The notes beneath the pieces are model-generated. The model was not told the origin of the DNA, searched no databases, and saw only the letters and a list, made by a program, of their open reading frames with translations. From Firmicutes bacterium HGW-Firmicutes-12 (lineage in GTDB: Bacteria > Bacillota > Peptococcia > DRI-13 > PHAD01), in assembly GCA_002841595.1 (NCBI GenBank), contig PHAD01000010.1, positions 1 through 40,298 of the forward strand: a stretch of DNA of 40,298 nt. Direction: 5' to 3'. A program made the translations under genes and the position numbers. Shown here piece after piece: positions 18,689-28,757 of the stretch. Numbering within the stretch: position 1 is the stretch's first letter; the number at the start of each line of letters is the position of its first letter.

Positions 18689-20050
18689 ATGTACCTGGCT
18701 TATGATGACTATGCTGAGAATAGTTGGGGTTATCTTAAAGAACTAAGCAAAATGATGGAAAAAACTAATAAAATTGATCCCGAACTATATGATAAATATG
18801 ATGTAAAACGGGGATTGAGAAATAGCAACGGAACAGGTGTCTTGGTTGGTCTAACTGGAGTAGGAGATGTATATGGTTATCGTATAGAAAATGGTGTTAA
18901 AATCCCTGATGAAGGCAGACTCTATTATAGAGGATATGAAATTATGTCTATTATCGATGGCTTCCAGAAGGACGAAAGGTTTGGTTTCGAAGAGGTATGT
19001 TACCTATTGCTGTTTGGGGAGTTACCGGATAAAAATGGGCTTAGTCTGTTTAACCGATTGCTAGGAGAAAATAGAAAGCTTCCAGATGGCTTTACAGAAG
19101 ATATGATGTTAAAAGCACCAAGTAAAGACATAATGAACAAATTGGCCAGAAGTATTCTAGCCTCCTATTCTTATGATAGTAATCCCGATGATTTAAGCCT
19201 CCAAAATATACTGCGGCAATCCATTGAGCTAATAGCACGTTTTCCTACAATGGTTGCTTATGGTTACCAAGCTAAGGCGCGTTACTATGATCAAAAAAGC
19301 TTGTTTATTCATAGTCCAGAATTTGAACTTAGTACTGCAGAGAATCTCTTATATATGATTAGACCCAATTGTGAGTATACAAAACTTGAAGCTGAGTTGC
19401 TTGATCTGGCGCTTGTCCTGCATGCTGAGCATGGTGGTGGTAATAATTCAACTTTTACTGCTCGTGTTGTCACAACGACAGGAACCGATACATATTCGGC
19501 AATAGCGGCAGCGGTAGGATCACTTAAAGGTGGAAAACATGGCGGTGCTAACATTAAAGTTCTCGAAATGATGGAGAATATTAAGACCAATGTAAAGAAT
19601 TGGCAAGATGAGAGCCAACTAATTGAATATTTAGACAAGATAGTAGCAGGTAAGGCAAATGATGGATCAGGACTGATCTATGGGATGGGCCATGCGATCT
19701 ATACTTTATCCGATCCTCGCGCATTAAGACTGAGAAAAAAAGCAGAAGAACTGGCAAAAAGTAAGAATATTGAGGATGAGTTTAACCTGTATGCTACTGT
19801 AGAGCGACTCGCTCCGGAAGTATTGGGGAAAGAGAATATTAGTGCAAATGTTGATTTCTATTCGGGTTTTGTATATAAAGCATTAGATATTCCCAAGGAA
19901 CTTTTCACTCCTATTTTTGCGGTTGCTAGGATTAGTGGATGGAGTGCTCACAGGATTGAGGAATTGGTTAGTAAGGGTAAAATAATTAGACCAGCCTATA
20001 AGAATATACTGGAAAAACAGGATTATTGTTTTTTGAAGGATAGAATATAA
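18689..20050 (+). CDS. Citrate synthase / 2-methylcitrate synthase family
   Basis: RGYEI, LLLFGELPD, LHAEHGGGNNSTFTARVV, GSLKGGKHGGAN, GMGHAIYTLSDPRA; RBS AGGAGG. Confidence 0.95.
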   Translation: MYLAYDDYAENSWGYLKELSKMMEKTNKIDPELYDKYDVKRGLRNSNGTGVLVGLTGVGDVYGYRIENGVKIPDEGRLYYRGYEIMSIIDGFQKDERFGFEEVCYLLLFGELPDKNGLSLFNRLLGENRKLPDGFTEDMMLKAPSKDIMNKLARSILASYSYDSNPDDLSLQNILRQSIELIARFPTMVAYGYQAKARYYDQKSLFIHSPEFELSTAENLLYMIRPNCEYTKLEAELLDLALVLHAEHGGGNNSTFTARVVTTTGTDTYSAIAAAVGSLKGGKHGGANIKVLEMMENIKTNVKNWQDESQLIEYLDKIVAGKANDGSGLIYGMGHAIYTLSDPRALRLRKKAEELAKSKNIEDEFNLYATVERLAPEVLGKENISANVDFYSGFVYKALDIPKELFTPIFAVARISGWSAHRIEELVSKGKIIRPAYKNILEKQDYCFLKDRI

Positions 20051-20054
20051 GAAT

Positions 20055-20081
20055 AAAGACTATCGCTAAGCGATAGTCTTT
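20055..20081. terminator. Bidirectional terminator
   Basis: AAAGACTATCGC-taa-GCGATAGTCTTT between convergent genes. Confidence 0.85.
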
Positions 20082-20083
20082 TG

Positions 20084-20848
20084 TTATCTGATAATGTATA
20101 GCTTTTTGATTTCGTGAGCAATGTCTTTTATACGATCAGATACTTGAGCAAGTGAATATCCTACAAAAAGTGGTGAAGTAATGAAACGCGGGATTATCTT
20201 TGCGTAGATATGTTGATCAATATGATAAAAGAAGAGGTTATAGCTATTACAGTTTCTAAAATGATTTAGGAGGTAATGAACGGTTAATTGAATTTTATCT
20301 GCCATTTGGTTTATTTGATCTAAATCATTTAGAATTATATTGAACTCTGAAAAGCCTATTTTAGGTGATGTTGAGATATTAAACTCGACATTATCGGTAC
20401 GAGATATCAGTAGTCCTTCGAAAAACTCTGGCAGAATAGAGCTTCTATAATCAATGTTTTTTAAGCCGATTATCTGCATGTGAGCATGGGGAAGGGAACC
20501 CCCAGATAGGGGGCCGTGGTTTTTGAAAAACAGTACGGAGCTATATTCGCCGGTTTGTTCCATTTGCAACCACTGTTTCACACCAAAACGGAGAAGCTGA
20601 TAAAGATATTCTTTCGGATAAGTGGAAAACTCGTCAGTACAATTATCAGTCTCAATAAGTACGGTTTGGAAAGCATCTTCAAGTACCTGGAACTTATTTT
20701 TTACTAGTATAATAGAACCGTCCTCCGCCAAAATTTCTTCTAGATTGTCACGATTGCAAAAGGGACATATATCTTCAAGATTTTTGGTATATTCAAATTT
20801 TCGTTTACCTAAAGCTGAATTAAAAGCTAAAAGATTGTATGAGTCCAT
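20084..20848 (-). CDS. DUF4931 / GalT-HIT-like protein
   Basis: CPFC near N-terminus and GGSLPHAHMQIIGL (HxHxQ, HIT/GalT superfamily). Confidence 0.8.
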   Translation of the reverse strand: MDSYNLLAFNSALGKRKFEYTKNLEDICPFCNRDNLEEILAEDGSIILVKNKFQVLEDAFQTVLIETDNCTDEFSTYPKEYLYQLLRFGVKQWLQMEQTGEYSSVLFFKNHGPLSGGSLPHAHMQIIGLKNIDYRSSILPEFFEGLLISRTDNVEFNISTSPKIGFSEFNIILNDLDQINQMADKIQLTVHYLLNHFRNCNSYNLFFYHIDQHIYAKIIPRFITSPLFVGYSLAQVSDRIKDIAHEIKKLYIIR

Positions 20849-21054
20849 TTTTTTCTCCTACTGTTTTAAGTTAATACTATTATACATCAGATTATTTGCT
20901 AAGAGTGTATAGAAAACACGAAGAAATATATTTAATAAAATATTTTCACCCTTGATAGATAAGCTTTTTCGATTTAAAAAAACGAACAATACTTAATGTC
21001 CAAGTGATATTAATGCTGAAAAATACGAATTTTGCAAAAATTCACTAAATATAA

Positions 21055-21084
21055 TTGACAGCAAGGGTTGTAAAGGCATAATAT
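21055..21084 (+). promoter_or_regulatory. SigmaA promoter for the putative ncRNA
   Basis: TTGACA-N18-TAATAT. Confidence 0.6.
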
Positions 21085-21090
21085 ATAGTC

Positions 21091-21442
21091 ACCTAGAAGA
21101 TTACCGATAAGGTTTGATTTCTAAGGTAACCCTGAAATTTTCGTACAACTAGGTTCTTGTAAGCTTAGAGTTTTTACACAAGTATTCAAAGGAAGAAAGC
21201 TGAAAAGCTTAAAAAGTGAAGTAAGCTGACGGACAGGTGGATGAAATAAACTGTATAGTTTTAAAGTAAGCACCAGTGTACAAAAAGTAAAACGGAAAAG
21301 CCACAGAGCCTAGGTGAAAACCTGAATTTAAATGGTTTGTTTCAGGGAACAAAAGGGGGCGTATTCCGCTGGAGTACCAACTCACGGGAAAAGGGTAAGC
21401 AGATTCTTTAAATAAGAATCAAAAAATGCTTACCCTTTTCCC
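21091..21442 (+). ncRNA. Putative structured ncRNA (~350 nt), family not assigned
   Basis: No ORF of note; upstream sigmaA promoter; multiple nested inverted repeats (ACCTAG/CTAGGT, TTACC/GGTAA, GGTG/CACC, CCTGAA/TTCAGG, GAGT/ACTC); ends in a 16-bp perfect hairpin. Confidence 0.6.
21386..21442 (+). terminator. Hairpin at the ncRNA 3' end
   Basis: GGGAAAAGGGTAAGCA / TGCTTACCCTTTTCCC enclosing GATTCTT/AAGAATC; followed by ATTTTAT. Confidence 0.65.
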
Positions 21443-21481
21443 ATTTTATCTATGATATAACTAGAGTGCAAATTGATTTAC

Positions 21482-21514
21482 AAGGGTGCAGATATGAACG
21501 GAGCCCTTTTTTTT
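21482..21514 (+). terminator. Possible terminator AAGGG...CCCTTTTTTTT
   Basis: Short stem followed by a long T-run. Confidence 0.45.
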
Positions 21515-21609
21515 CCCCAGATGAGTAAGTATTATGATAAAATTATATTGTGCTTTAAAATATATCGTACGAATGAAAACAAAATATTACTTGGAGAGGA
21601 TGAGATACG

Positions 21610-23208
21610 GTGAAAATAGCTTTTTATGGAGCAGCAGGTACTGTAACGGGCTCTTGTTTTCTTGTGAAAACGGAAAACACTAATTTCCTGGTAGATTGCG
21701 GGATGTTTCAGGGCTCAAAAGAATTAAAGGAGCGTAACTACGACAAATTCTTGTTTAATCCGGAGGAAATTGACTTTGTATTACTTACTCATGCACATGT
21801 TGATCATTGTGGACTTATTCCTAAACTTTATAAGTTTGGTTTTCAAGGACCAGTTTATGCCACCAAGGCTACGAGTGAACTGTGTGCAGTAGTTTTACCT
21901 GATAGCGCACATATTCAGGAGATGGAGGTTGAAAGAAAGAATAGAAAGAATTTGCGAAGTGGACGTCCTTTACTAGAACCAATATACACTGTTATGGACG
22001 CAGAAGCCTGCCTCGATAAATTTAAAGGAGTAAGTTATGAAGAAATGATAGAAGTTTCACCTGGAATAAAGGTGGTTTTTCAGGATGCCGGACATGTCCT
22101 AGGTTCAGCTATTATTGAGATATGTATTACTGAGGACGGAATAGAGAAAAAAATAGTTTTCACCGGTGACTTGGGTAATATCAATCAGCCTATTCTTGAT
22201 GATCCTACTAATATTAAGAAAACGGATGTATTAGTAATGGAGTCTACTTACGGGAATCGGTATCATTTTAATGCTGATAATAAGCTTGAAGAATTGGCTA
22301 GTGTAATTAAAGCAACTATGAAAAAGGGTGGAAACTTGATTGTTCCTTCGTTTGCTGTAGAACGCACTCAAGATTTGATCTATGAATTGAAGGTATTACT
22401 AGATGAAGGTAAAATACCATCGGTAAATATATATGTTGATAGCCCTATGGCTATTGAAGCAACACAAGTGTTTATTAATAATCATGAATTTTGTACGGAT
22501 GAAAGATTTGCTAAAGTTTGTGGATTGGAAGGTAAGAAGTGTTTTGAAGAGTTTAAGAATTTGCATTATGCACTTTCTGTAGAAGACTCTATGGCTCTCA
22601 ATAGGTTAAAAGGTGGTGCTATAATTATCTCAGCTAGCGGAATGGCTGATGCAGGCAGGATTAAGCATCATCTAAAACATAATCTATGGCGCCAGGAATC
22701 AACTATTCTATTTGTAGGTTATCAAGCCCAAGGTACACTCGGACGGAGGATACTAGAGGGGGAAAAGAAGGTTCGCATACATGGTGAAGAAGTTGCAGTC
22801 AAGGCAGACATAGTGAAGATTGAAGGATTTTCTGCTCATGCAGATCAAAAAGGTCTTGTCGAGTGGGTTAAAGCCTTTAATGAAAAGCCTAAAGAAATAT
22901 TTCTTGTACATGGTGAAGAAGCAGCCTTGGATAATTTGCAGAGAGTTATTGCTGGTGAAGTAGGCATTCAGGCTAGGATACCAGAGATAGGATCACAGTA
23001 TGACTTGTCTCAAGAATCACTAAGCAAGGTTGCAACATTTGAACAACTTTCACACGTCCAAATTAAACCTGAGTTAAACGAAGCTTTTATTGCTATAAAA
23101 GAACAACTTGAAGACATAGCGAAAATGCCTGGTAAAGATACAAGAACATTACAACGACTATTGGCTCAAGTAAATGAAATAGAAAGGGAAATAGGTAAGG
23201 TAGGTTAA
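21610..23208 (+). CDS. MBL-fold beta-CASP RNA metallo-hydrolase (exonuclease family)
   Basis: LTHAHVDHCGLIPKL, MESTYGNRYH, SASGMADAGRIKHHL, VEGFSAHADQ-type motif (KIEGFSAHADQKGL). Confidence 0.93.
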   Translation: MKIAFYGAAGTVTGSCFLVKTENTNFLVDCGMFQGSKELKERNYDKFLFNPEEIDFVLLTHAHVDHCGLIPKLYKFGFQGPVYATKATSELCAVVLPDSAHIQEMEVERKNRKNLRSGRPLLEPIYTVMDAEACLDKFKGVSYEEMIEVSPGIKVVFQDAGHVLGSAIIEICITEDGIEKKIVFTGDLGNINQPILDDPTNIKKTDVLVMESTYGNRYHFNADNKLEELASVIKATMKKGGNLIVPSFAVERTQDLIYELKVLLDEGKIPSVNIYVDSPMAIEATQVFINNHEFCTDERFAKVCGLEGKKCFEEFKNLHYALSVEDSMALNRLKGGAIIISASGMADAGRIKHHLKHNLWRQESTILFVGYQAQGTLGRRILEGEKKVRIHGEEVAVKADIVKIEGFSAHADQKGLVEWVKAFNEKPKEIFLVHGEEAALDNLQRVIAGEVGIQARIPEIGSQYDLSQESLSKVATFEQLSHVQIKPELNEAFIAIKEQLEDIAKMPGKDTRTLQRLLAQVNEIEREIGKVG

Positions 23209-23303
23209 TAAACACCAGTATTTGCCACCCGATTTGTAGTAGGAAACGACGCTTAAATGTCGAATGAATAAATAGTTTGTCTTATATCGGGGAGTTGTGA
23301 ATA

Positions 23304-24524
23304 ATGTTAAGAAAATATGGTGTTGTTGGATTATTAATAATTGTAGGAATAGCCTTAATTACGGCTATTTATGCGAGGGGTGAAAGTACACCTTATCAAG
23401 TTCAGGGCATTGATCATGAGAATGCTGGGCTTTATCTAAAGCAGCAAAAGCTGAGGGATATTACTCAATTGATGACGCTTGAAGAGAAGTTGTATAATAC
23501 TGTAGGACTTCATCCTGAGGATAATCGTCCCATAAGCCTTGTGAGGGTGAAGGTAAAAGGTATATATATGAGCGGCAGTGTCTTTAACTCAACAAGTTTG
23601 TTTAATAATCTTGTTGAGTTGGTAGATGCAACTGAGGTGAATGCCCTAGTAATTGATATGAAGGATGATATGGGATATTTAACTTCGACCCTTGATATTC
23701 CATTAGCTGAAGAGATTAAGGCCAGAACACATCGCGGTAGAAGCATTCAGGATAATATGAAAATATTGTATGAAAAAGACATATATCCAATTGCTCGAAT
23801 AGTTGTTTTTAAAGATCCAACCTTAGCTGCAGGAAAAACTGATCTAGCTATTAAATCTTCAGATGGTCGTCCGTGGCGTGATAGAAAAGGCTTAGCATGG
23901 GTTGACCCGCATAACCAAGAAGTATGGGAATATGCGGTTGATGTAGCAAAGGAGGCTGCTAAACTGGGCTTCAGGGAGATACAGTTTGATTATGTACGTT
24001 TCCCTACCGATGGGAATGTAAAAAATGCAACCTACCCTTTTGCTACGGGCCAGAAAAAAGAAGACGTTATTCTTGATTTTCTGGCATACGCAAGGGCTGA
24101 ATTGGAAGAATACAATGTCTTTACTTCGGCGGATGTCTTTGGAATGACGACTCTAACCGCGGATGATATGGGAATGGGTCAAAAATACGAAAAAATTATA
24201 ACTCAAGTAGATTATGTTTGTCCGATGATTTATCCTTCGCATTATGGACCCGGTAATTATGGTTTTGCTAATCCCAATGCCTATCCCTATGAAGTTGTCA
24301 ATAAAGCACTATTGGATGGTCTGAAAAAGAACGAAGGGTCTAGTGTAATTATTAGGCCATGGTTACAAGATTTTAATTTGGGAAGTCCTCGTTACGGCAG
24401 TAAAGAGGTGAGGGCACAGATTGAAGCCACATATGATGCAGGTCTTGAGGAATGGATATTATGGAATGCCGGGAACCGTTATACAAAAGAAGCTTTGCTA
24501 ACGGAAGTAGTTGCACAAAATTAG
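23304..24524 (+). CDS. Putative glycoside hydrolase (DUF4015-like TIM barrel), membrane anchored
   Basis: N-terminal TM; KGIYMSG, LVIDMKDDMGYL, EIQFDYVRFPTDG, FTSADVFGMTT, YVCPMIYPSHYGPG. Confidence 0.88.
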   Translation: MLRKYGVVGLLIIVGIALITAIYARGESTPYQVQGIDHENAGLYLKQQKLRDITQLMTLEEKLYNTVGLHPEDNRPISLVRVKVKGIYMSGSVFNSTSLFNNLVELVDATEVNALVIDMKDDMGYLTSTLDIPLAEEIKARTHRGRSIQDNMKILYEKDIYPIARIVVFKDPTLAAGKTDLAIKSSDGRPWRDRKGLAWVDPHNQEVWEYAVDVAKEAAKLGFREIQFDYVRFPTDGNVKNATYPFATGQKKEDVILDFLAYARAELEEYNVFTSADVFGMTTLTADDMGMGQKYEKIITQVDYVCPMIYPSHYGPGNYGFANPNAYPYEVVNKALLDGLKKNEGSSVIIRPWLQDFNLGSPRYGSKEVRAQIEATYDAGLEEWILWNAGNRYTKEALLTEVVAQN

Positions 24525-25231
24525 CTATTAATTGTGAAAATACTATTACTTTCTGAACTATCTTGAGTATAAGAATAACTACAGCAGCTAGTATGTAGAG
24601 GGACAAACCAGGTTCTATTTGTATGGTATTCTAACATACTAGCTGTTTCATATTTACTAATCAATTTGCCGCATTTTAGACAGTACATATCTTGTTCAAG
24701 TATTTTGGGATAGACTTGCAGAGGTGCTTTGGACCATTTAATCCAGCTTTTCCAACCCGATTTACAATATTTGGCGCGATTATTTAGATCAGCAAATACC
24801 CATTTTAATAAGCGGTGGAAACCGAAAGCAAAACGTGCGTGTTGCACAAAATTCCTTGGAAGTCCAAGCATAATGACGTAATTATTGAAGGATTCCTCTA
24901 CCATGTATTGAAGGGCCCCCTCAATCTTATCATTGCTCCAAGTATAACCTTCGCTATCCAGCCATTTTCGTAAATCATCGAATATGTATCCACGGCAAAC
25001 TTTTATAGGTTCATTGCGCGATACTTTAAGTTTATAAAAAGAAAAGTTGACGATTTTAATTACATACTGCTGGTATTTTTTTTGAGAAAAATATGGTTGC
25101 TGAAAGAATACTGGGGGAATGACCTTGAACACATATTCCTCTGTTTCCTTTCGCATAATACCTATACCTGTACCACCAATTAAGCTACCACTTCCTGCAT
25201 CATCAATATCTATCAAATGCCAGCACCTCAC
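24521..25231 (-). CDS. Hypothetical protein with CxxC motif (start may be TTG at 25216)
   Basis: 236-aa ORF; N-terminal IDIDDAGSGSLIGGTGIGIMR, C-terminal CLKCGK. Confidence 0.7.
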   Translation of the reverse strand: MRCWHLIDIDDAGSGSLIGGTGIGIMRKETEEYVFKVIPPVFFQQPYFSQKKYQQYVIKIVNFSFYKLKVSRNEPIKVCRGYIFDDLRKWLDSEGYTWSNDKIEGALQYMVEESFNNYVIMLGLPRNFVQHARFAFGFHRLLKWVFADLNNRAKYCKSGWKSWIKWSKAPLQVYPKILEQDMYCLKCGKLISKYETASMLEYHTNRTWFVPLHTSCCSYSYTQDSSESNSIFTINS

Positions 25232-25405
25232 AATATATAGTATGTCCGATGTTTTACTTAATATTTGAGGAAAAAATTGACTATGTTTTATATTAACAAG
25301 TATAATAATATTGTCTTACATCAGCTTTTTTGTATATTTGCAAAAAATATAAATTAATATTATACATTAGCTATAGTATTTTTTGCAGTCAGAGGAGGCA
25401 ATTGG

Positions 25406-27022
25406 GTGAAATATGAGTATATAGATGGACATCTCTGGACAAAAATGATTGTTGCTTCCGGTAAGTATCTAGAGAAGCATAAAGGTTTTGTTGATTCTTT
25501 AAATGTATTTCCAGTGCCTGATGGTGATACCGGGACAAATATGAGTTTGACAATGTCTTCAGCCGCAAAGTCTTTGCAAAAGAAGGAAGAATCAAATGCT
25601 GGAGAAGCGGCAAAAGCAGTGTCTTATGGAGCCTTAATGGGGGCTCGTGGGAATTCAGGTGTAATTTTATCACAGTTATTTGCAGGCTTTGCCAAAGGTG
25701 CTGAAGGGAAGAGCTGCCTTAGTGGAATGGATTTGGCTCAAGCTTTGGAGTTAGCTGTTATTACAGCATATCAAGCAGTTATGAATCCTGTTGAGGGCAC
25801 TATCTTAACGGTTTCTAGAGAAGCATCTGTTGCCGCAAAAGAAGCTGCCGAAAAAGAAGATTCTACCGTGATAGAAGTTATGGAGGCTGCATATCAGGGT
25901 GCTTTTCTTGCTCTAGAAAAAACACCTTCGCTGCTTCCGGTACTGAAACAAGCTGGTGTTGTGGATGCCGGAGGTCAGGGGTTAGTCTATATATTTGAAG
26001 GTATGCTGAAGGTATTAAACGGAGAAAATTTGGATTATTTATCAGAAGACCGTACCATAATGAATGAAGAAAAGACAGCAATAAATTATTTTGTGGCGGG
26101 TGCTCTTGAGTATCAGTATTGTACGGAATTTATTCTAAAAAGAGCGAAACAACACCTTGATCTCGATACTATTCGTAATTTTATGACAGATAAAGGTGAT
26201 TGTTTACTAGTAGATGGGAATCCTGATACTAGTAAAATACATATACATACCAATCATCCAGGACTAGTGCTGGAATATTGTACCGAATTAGGAACTTTGC
26301 ATGATGTGCAGATTAATAATATGAGTGAGCAAAGCAAAGAAATGCAAGTAAAGGGCGCGACCTTGAAACACGTGGGTCTTGTGAGTGTAGCTGTAGGAAA
26401 CGGTCTTATTGAGATATTTAAGAGTTTAGGTGTGGATGCTGTAATTACAGGTGGACAGACGATGAATCCTAGCACCCAGGATTTTGTTGAGGCGATTGGG
26501 AATATTATGGCGGAGGAGGTAATAATATTACCTAATAACGGTAATGTGATGTTGGCTGCAAAGCAAGCCGCAACTATTTCAGCTAAGCCTTGCCAGGTGA
26601 TAGAAACTAAGACCATACCTCAAGGAATAGCTGCTTTGATGGCCTTTAATGCTACAAATGATATGTCTTTTAACATGGAAAAAATGACAGAGGCCAGTAA
26701 GCATGTACAGACACTTGAAGTTACATATGCAGTAAGGGATTCACAGTTTAATGGCCACAATATTAAGAAAGATCAGATACTGGGCATCTCTAATGGTAAA
26801 CTTGTATTAACCGGAGAAGACCCGGCTACTGTGGTCGAAAAACTAATAGTTGATAATTTGAAGTCTGACCATGAGTTAATAACAATTTACTATGGAGAAG
26901 ACATTCAAGATGAAGAAGCTCGTAAGCTTGTCGAGACTCTTTCTGAAAAATTCGATAATATTGATTTTGAACTACATCAGGGAGGACAGCCGCTATACTA
27001 TTACTTGATATCTCTAGAATAA
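25406..27022 (+). CDS. fakA: DAK2-domain protein YloV / fatty acid kinase subunit FakA
   Basis: NVFPVPDGDTGTNMSLTM, GARGNSGVILSQL, DAGGQGLVYI, C-terminal DegV-like half. Confidence 0.93.
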   Translation: MKYEYIDGHLWTKMIVASGKYLEKHKGFVDSLNVFPVPDGDTGTNMSLTMSSAAKSLQKKEESNAGEAAKAVSYGALMGARGNSGVILSQLFAGFAKGAEGKSCLSGMDLAQALELAVITAYQAVMNPVEGTILTVSREASVAAKEAAEKEDSTVIEVMEAAYQGAFLALEKTPSLLPVLKQAGVVDAGGQGLVYIFEGMLKVLNGENLDYLSEDRTIMNEEKTAINYFVAGALEYQYCTEFILKRAKQHLDLDTIRNFMTDKGDCLLVDGNPDTSKIHIHTNHPGLVLEYCTELGTLHDVQINNMSEQSKEMQVKGATLKHVGLVSVAVGNGLIEIFKSLGVDAVITGGQTMNPSTQDFVEAIGNIMAEEVIILPNNGNVMLAAKQAATISAKPCQVIETKTIPQGIAALMAFNATNDMSFNMEKMTEASKHVQTLEVTYAVRDSQFNGHNIKKDQILGISNGKLVLTGEDPATVVEKLIVDNLKSDHELITIYYGEDIQDEEARKLVETLSEKFDNIDFELHQGGQPLYYYLISLE

Positions 27023-27041
27023 GTGAAATGATAAATGGGGT

Positions 27042-27890
27042 ATGAATATGATAAAAAAAATAAAGATAGTGACCGACAGTACGGCAGATTTACCTGTTTC
27101 TCTCTTGAACGAGTATAATATCAGCATTATCCCCTTGAAGGTTATATTTAAAGATAATATCTATCGTGAAGGCGTAGACATTACCACTAAAGAGTTCTAT
27201 GAAAAACTTTTAAACTCAGAGCAACTCCCAATGACCTCGCAACCTTCACCGGGAGAATTCCAAGAATTATATGAAGAACTGACCCAAGATGGTTCAACTG
27301 TAATATCAATCCATATTTCTGCAAAAATGAGTGGGACATGTCAGTCTGCTGTTTTAGCGAAAAATAGTTTGCCAGATAGAGATATAAGAGTAATAGACAG
27401 CGAACAAGTTACGATGTCTCTTGGCTTAATAGTGCTGGCTGCTGCTAAGGCAGCCAAAGAGAATAATACTGCAGATGAGATTGAAGCGCTCGCTTACGAA
27501 GTTAGCAAACGTGTGAAGCTTTTCTTTATTGTAGATACTCTTGATAATCTACAAAAAGGCGGGCGTATTGGTAAAGCATCAGCCTTAATTGGAACAGTAC
27601 TAAATATAAAGCCAATATTGACAGTTGAGGATGGAATTGTTACGCCATATGAAAAGATTAGAGGAAAAAGTAAAGCTATTGAACGTATTGTGGGAATATT
27701 AAAGGAGTATGACAATAATAACAAGCTAAAATTTTGTGTAATACTTCACGCCAACGCCTTAGATGAAGCCGTTTCCCTGCATGAGAGAGTGATAACTCAG
27801 ATAAATCCTCATGAGAATATAATTAGTGATATAGGGGCCGTTGTAGGTACACACGCCGGAGCGGGCACTATAGGCGTAGTCTTTTATTAG
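27042..27890 (+). CDS. DegV family protein (FakB-like fatty acid-binding subunit)
   Basis: KIVTDSTADLP, TSQPSPGEFQELYEEL, LQKGGRIGKA, GTHAGAGTIGVVFY. Confidence 0.94.
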   Translation: MNMIKKIKIVTDSTADLPVSLLNEYNISIIPLKVIFKDNIYREGVDITTKEFYEKLLNSEQLPMTSQPSPGEFQELYEELTQDGSTVISIHISAKMSGTCQSAVLAKNSLPDRDIRVIDSEQVTMSLGLIVLAAAKAAKENNTADEIEALAYEVSKRVKLFFIVDTLDNLQKGGRIGKASALIGTVLNIKPILTVEDGIVTPYEKIRGKSKAIERIVGILKEYDNNNKLKFCVILHANALDEAVSLHERVITQINPHENIISDIGAVVGTHAGAGTIGVVFY

Positions 27891-27925
27891 TAATGCTTTT
27901 TAGTTCAAATATTATAGTATAATTG

Positions 27926-27943
27926 GCACAGGTATACCTGTGC
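27926..27943 (+). terminator. Terminator after fakA-degV
   Basis: GCACAGG-TATA-CCTGTGC followed by TTTTTAG. Confidence 0.8.
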
Positions 27944-27992
27944 TTTTTAGTATAAAAAAGTGGGGGTCGAAAATCGAAAAGGGGTGTCTGCT

Positions 27993-28757
27993 ATGGGTCC
28001 AGAGATAGGCAATGTTTTTACTAATCTGATAACACTTTTTAAAAATATGGATAAACCTGATTCGGATACCCAAATAAAATTAAGTGTTGGACAAATAATA
28101 AAAGCCCAGGTGCTTTCGAAGGAAGGGGATCTTTATTTACTTCAGAATGGAGATAAAAGGTTTTTTGCAAAAGCAGAGAATTCGTTAGAACCCGGGCAGA
28201 TTATACTTCTTGAGGTCTTAGGTAATAAGGAAGAAAATATTGTAATGAAAAGGGTCGAGGGTATATTAGAAAAAAAAGATGAAAATGCATTTGATCCTGT
28301 TAAGCAACTTATGAAAAAGTTCGGAATAAACACGGAAAAGGATTTATTACAGGTGCAGCATGCCATAAAAGACATTCCCTGTGAACCCACTATTGCTACT
28401 AGATATTTGCTAGATCCACATCTACTTACTGCTCTTTTGCTTCCTAGTTATCTTAATGAGGATGAATATAATCGGATTGAAGTAAATTGTTACAAGAGCG
28501 CTCAAAGTAACCAGGATATTTTTGAGGTGTCAATGGAATTAGAGCTTAGTCAATTAGGACATATAGAAATCACCGTAAAATCTATTGAAAACAATATTTA
28601 CACGCGGATTTGGGCAGATGTGCAAACAACTGAAGAGATTTTAAAGTCAAAAATTGAGGAAATACAAGATATTTGTCCTCGTATAGAATTAATCCCAGCA
28701 AGGCAGGGACCTTTAATAGTAAGAGATATTCAAAAAAAAGTGGATGTTCGGATCTGA
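27993..28757 (+). CDS. FliK C-terminal-like / YlqG-like hypothetical protein
   Basis: Small N-terminal beta domain (SVGQIIKAQVLSKEGDLYLLQ), C-terminal FliK-like segment (ELELSQLGHIEITVKSIENNIYTRIWAD); next to FlhB-C-like gene; start set at MGPEIG with RBS AAGGGG. Confidence 0.65.
   Translation: MGPEIGNVFTNLITLFKNMDKPDSDTQIKLSVGQIIKAQVLSKEGDLYLLQNGDKRFFAKAENSLEPGQIILLEVLGNKEENIVMKRVEGILEKKDENAFDPVKQLMKKFGINTEKDLLQVQHAIKDIPCEPTIATRYLLDPHLLTALLLPSYLNEDEYNRIEVNCYKSAQSNQDIFEVSMELELSQLGHIEITVKSIENNIYTRIWADVQTTEEILKSKIEEIQDICPRIELIPARQGPLIVRDIQKKVDVRI

Noticed and set aside
21091-21442. RNase P RNA, cobalamin riboswitch or tmRNA as identity of the ncRNA
   Set aside because: Only short coincidental matches (GCTGACGG, GCCACAG, GGTGAAAACCTG); diagnostic motifs such as GAGGAAAGTCC or a complete B12 box are absent.
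21494-21613. 39-aa ORF MNGALFFPQMSKYYDKIILCFKIYRTNENKILLGEDEIR
   Set aside because: Starts inside a terminator-like hairpin, weak RBS, no similarity recognised; probably chance.
27915-27943. TTGGCAC... as a second sigma54 promoter
   Set aside because: No GC at the right -12 spacing; the sequence is the 5' arm of a terminator hairpin.
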